Under the pieces are notes generated by a model. That model did no database searches, was not told the DNA's origin, and was given only the letters and a program-made list of their open reading frames with translations. The position numbers were made by a program, and so were the translations under genes. Positions 5,836 to 5,936 of a stretch of 5,936 bases of DNA are shown piece after piece. Every line of letters starts with the position of its first letter. The stretch's first letter is position 1. The stretch spans positions 1-5,936 of the forward strand of contig CAMLKS010000168.1 of assembly GCA_946480675.1 (NCBI GenBank), given 5' to 3'. The stretch comes from an uncultured Bacteroidota bacterium (GTDB lineage: Bacteria; Bacteroidota; Bacteroidia; Chitinophagales; Chitinophagaceae).

Positions 5836-5936
5836 ATGATGAACAGAATGGCAAAATTATGGATACCTGCGCTGATGCTGACGGTAATGACATTTACAGC
5901 AAATGCGCAGCATGCATCGCCCGAAGCAAGGGCACA
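5836..5936 (+). CDS. Start of a secreted protein (cut by the window end)
   Basis: Thirty-three complete codons are present. Two adjacent ATGs (5836 and 5839) are equally possible starts; the first is used here. The product opens with a clear signal peptide: MMNRMAKLW, a hydrophobic core, then Thr-Ala-Asn-Ala before Gln25. The mature protein begins QHASPEARA. A start like this occurs in small periplasmic Spy/CpxP-like helical proteins of Bacteroidota, but nine residues cannot support a family call. The leader is A-rich (aaacaacag) with no Shine-Dalgarno site. The gene lies 61 bases after the flavoprotein, in the same direction, with a weak terminator between, so it may be separately transcribed. 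Confidence 0.75.
   Translation, partial: MMNRMAKLWIPALMLTVMTFTANAQHASPEARA

Overview
The window reads as chromosomal DNA of a Bacteroidota bacterium, perhaps of the Chitinophagaceae, though the family is a guess. Three things suggest this. Several signal peptides end in Ala-Gln at the predicted cleavage site. Start codons are preceded by A/T-rich stretches rather than Shine-Dalgarno sites. Two upstream regions carry the Bacteroidota promoter pair TTTG / TAnnTTTG with a 20-base spacer. No tRNA, rRNA, CRISPR array, insertion sequence or long repeat is visible, and no gene-free stretch exceeds about 90 bases.

Left half (1-3110, all on +): the end of a secreted, probably outer-membrane beta-barrel protein; a lipoprotein made of eight near-perfect 34-residue TPR repeats behind a well-formed promoter; and a two-gene unit of secreted proteins of unknown function. 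Both genes of that unit appear to start with TTG and they overlap by four bases (TTGA).

Middle (3107-4678, all on -): reading leftwards, a small Fur-superfamily metalloregulator with Zur-like features, an ECF-type RNA polymerase sigma factor, and a four-helix membrane protein sitting where an anti-sigma factor would be expected. The last gene converges on the left half so tightly that the two stop codons overlap.

Right part (4679-5936, on +): a divergent control region of about 94 bases holding two related perfect palindromes (TGCGA-N5-TCGCA and TGCAAC-N3-GTTGCA), interleaved with a promoter. It is followed by a thioredoxin-reductase-like flavoprotein with a twin-arginine signal and a CPYC motif, then the first 33 codons of another secreted protein. 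The most interesting unit is the regulator / twin palindrome / Tat-flavoprotein module. The simplest reading is that the metalloregulator controls itself and an exported (or dual-localised) disulfide oxidoreductase. This is inference from layout and motifs. It is a plausible regulon, not a demonstrated new system.
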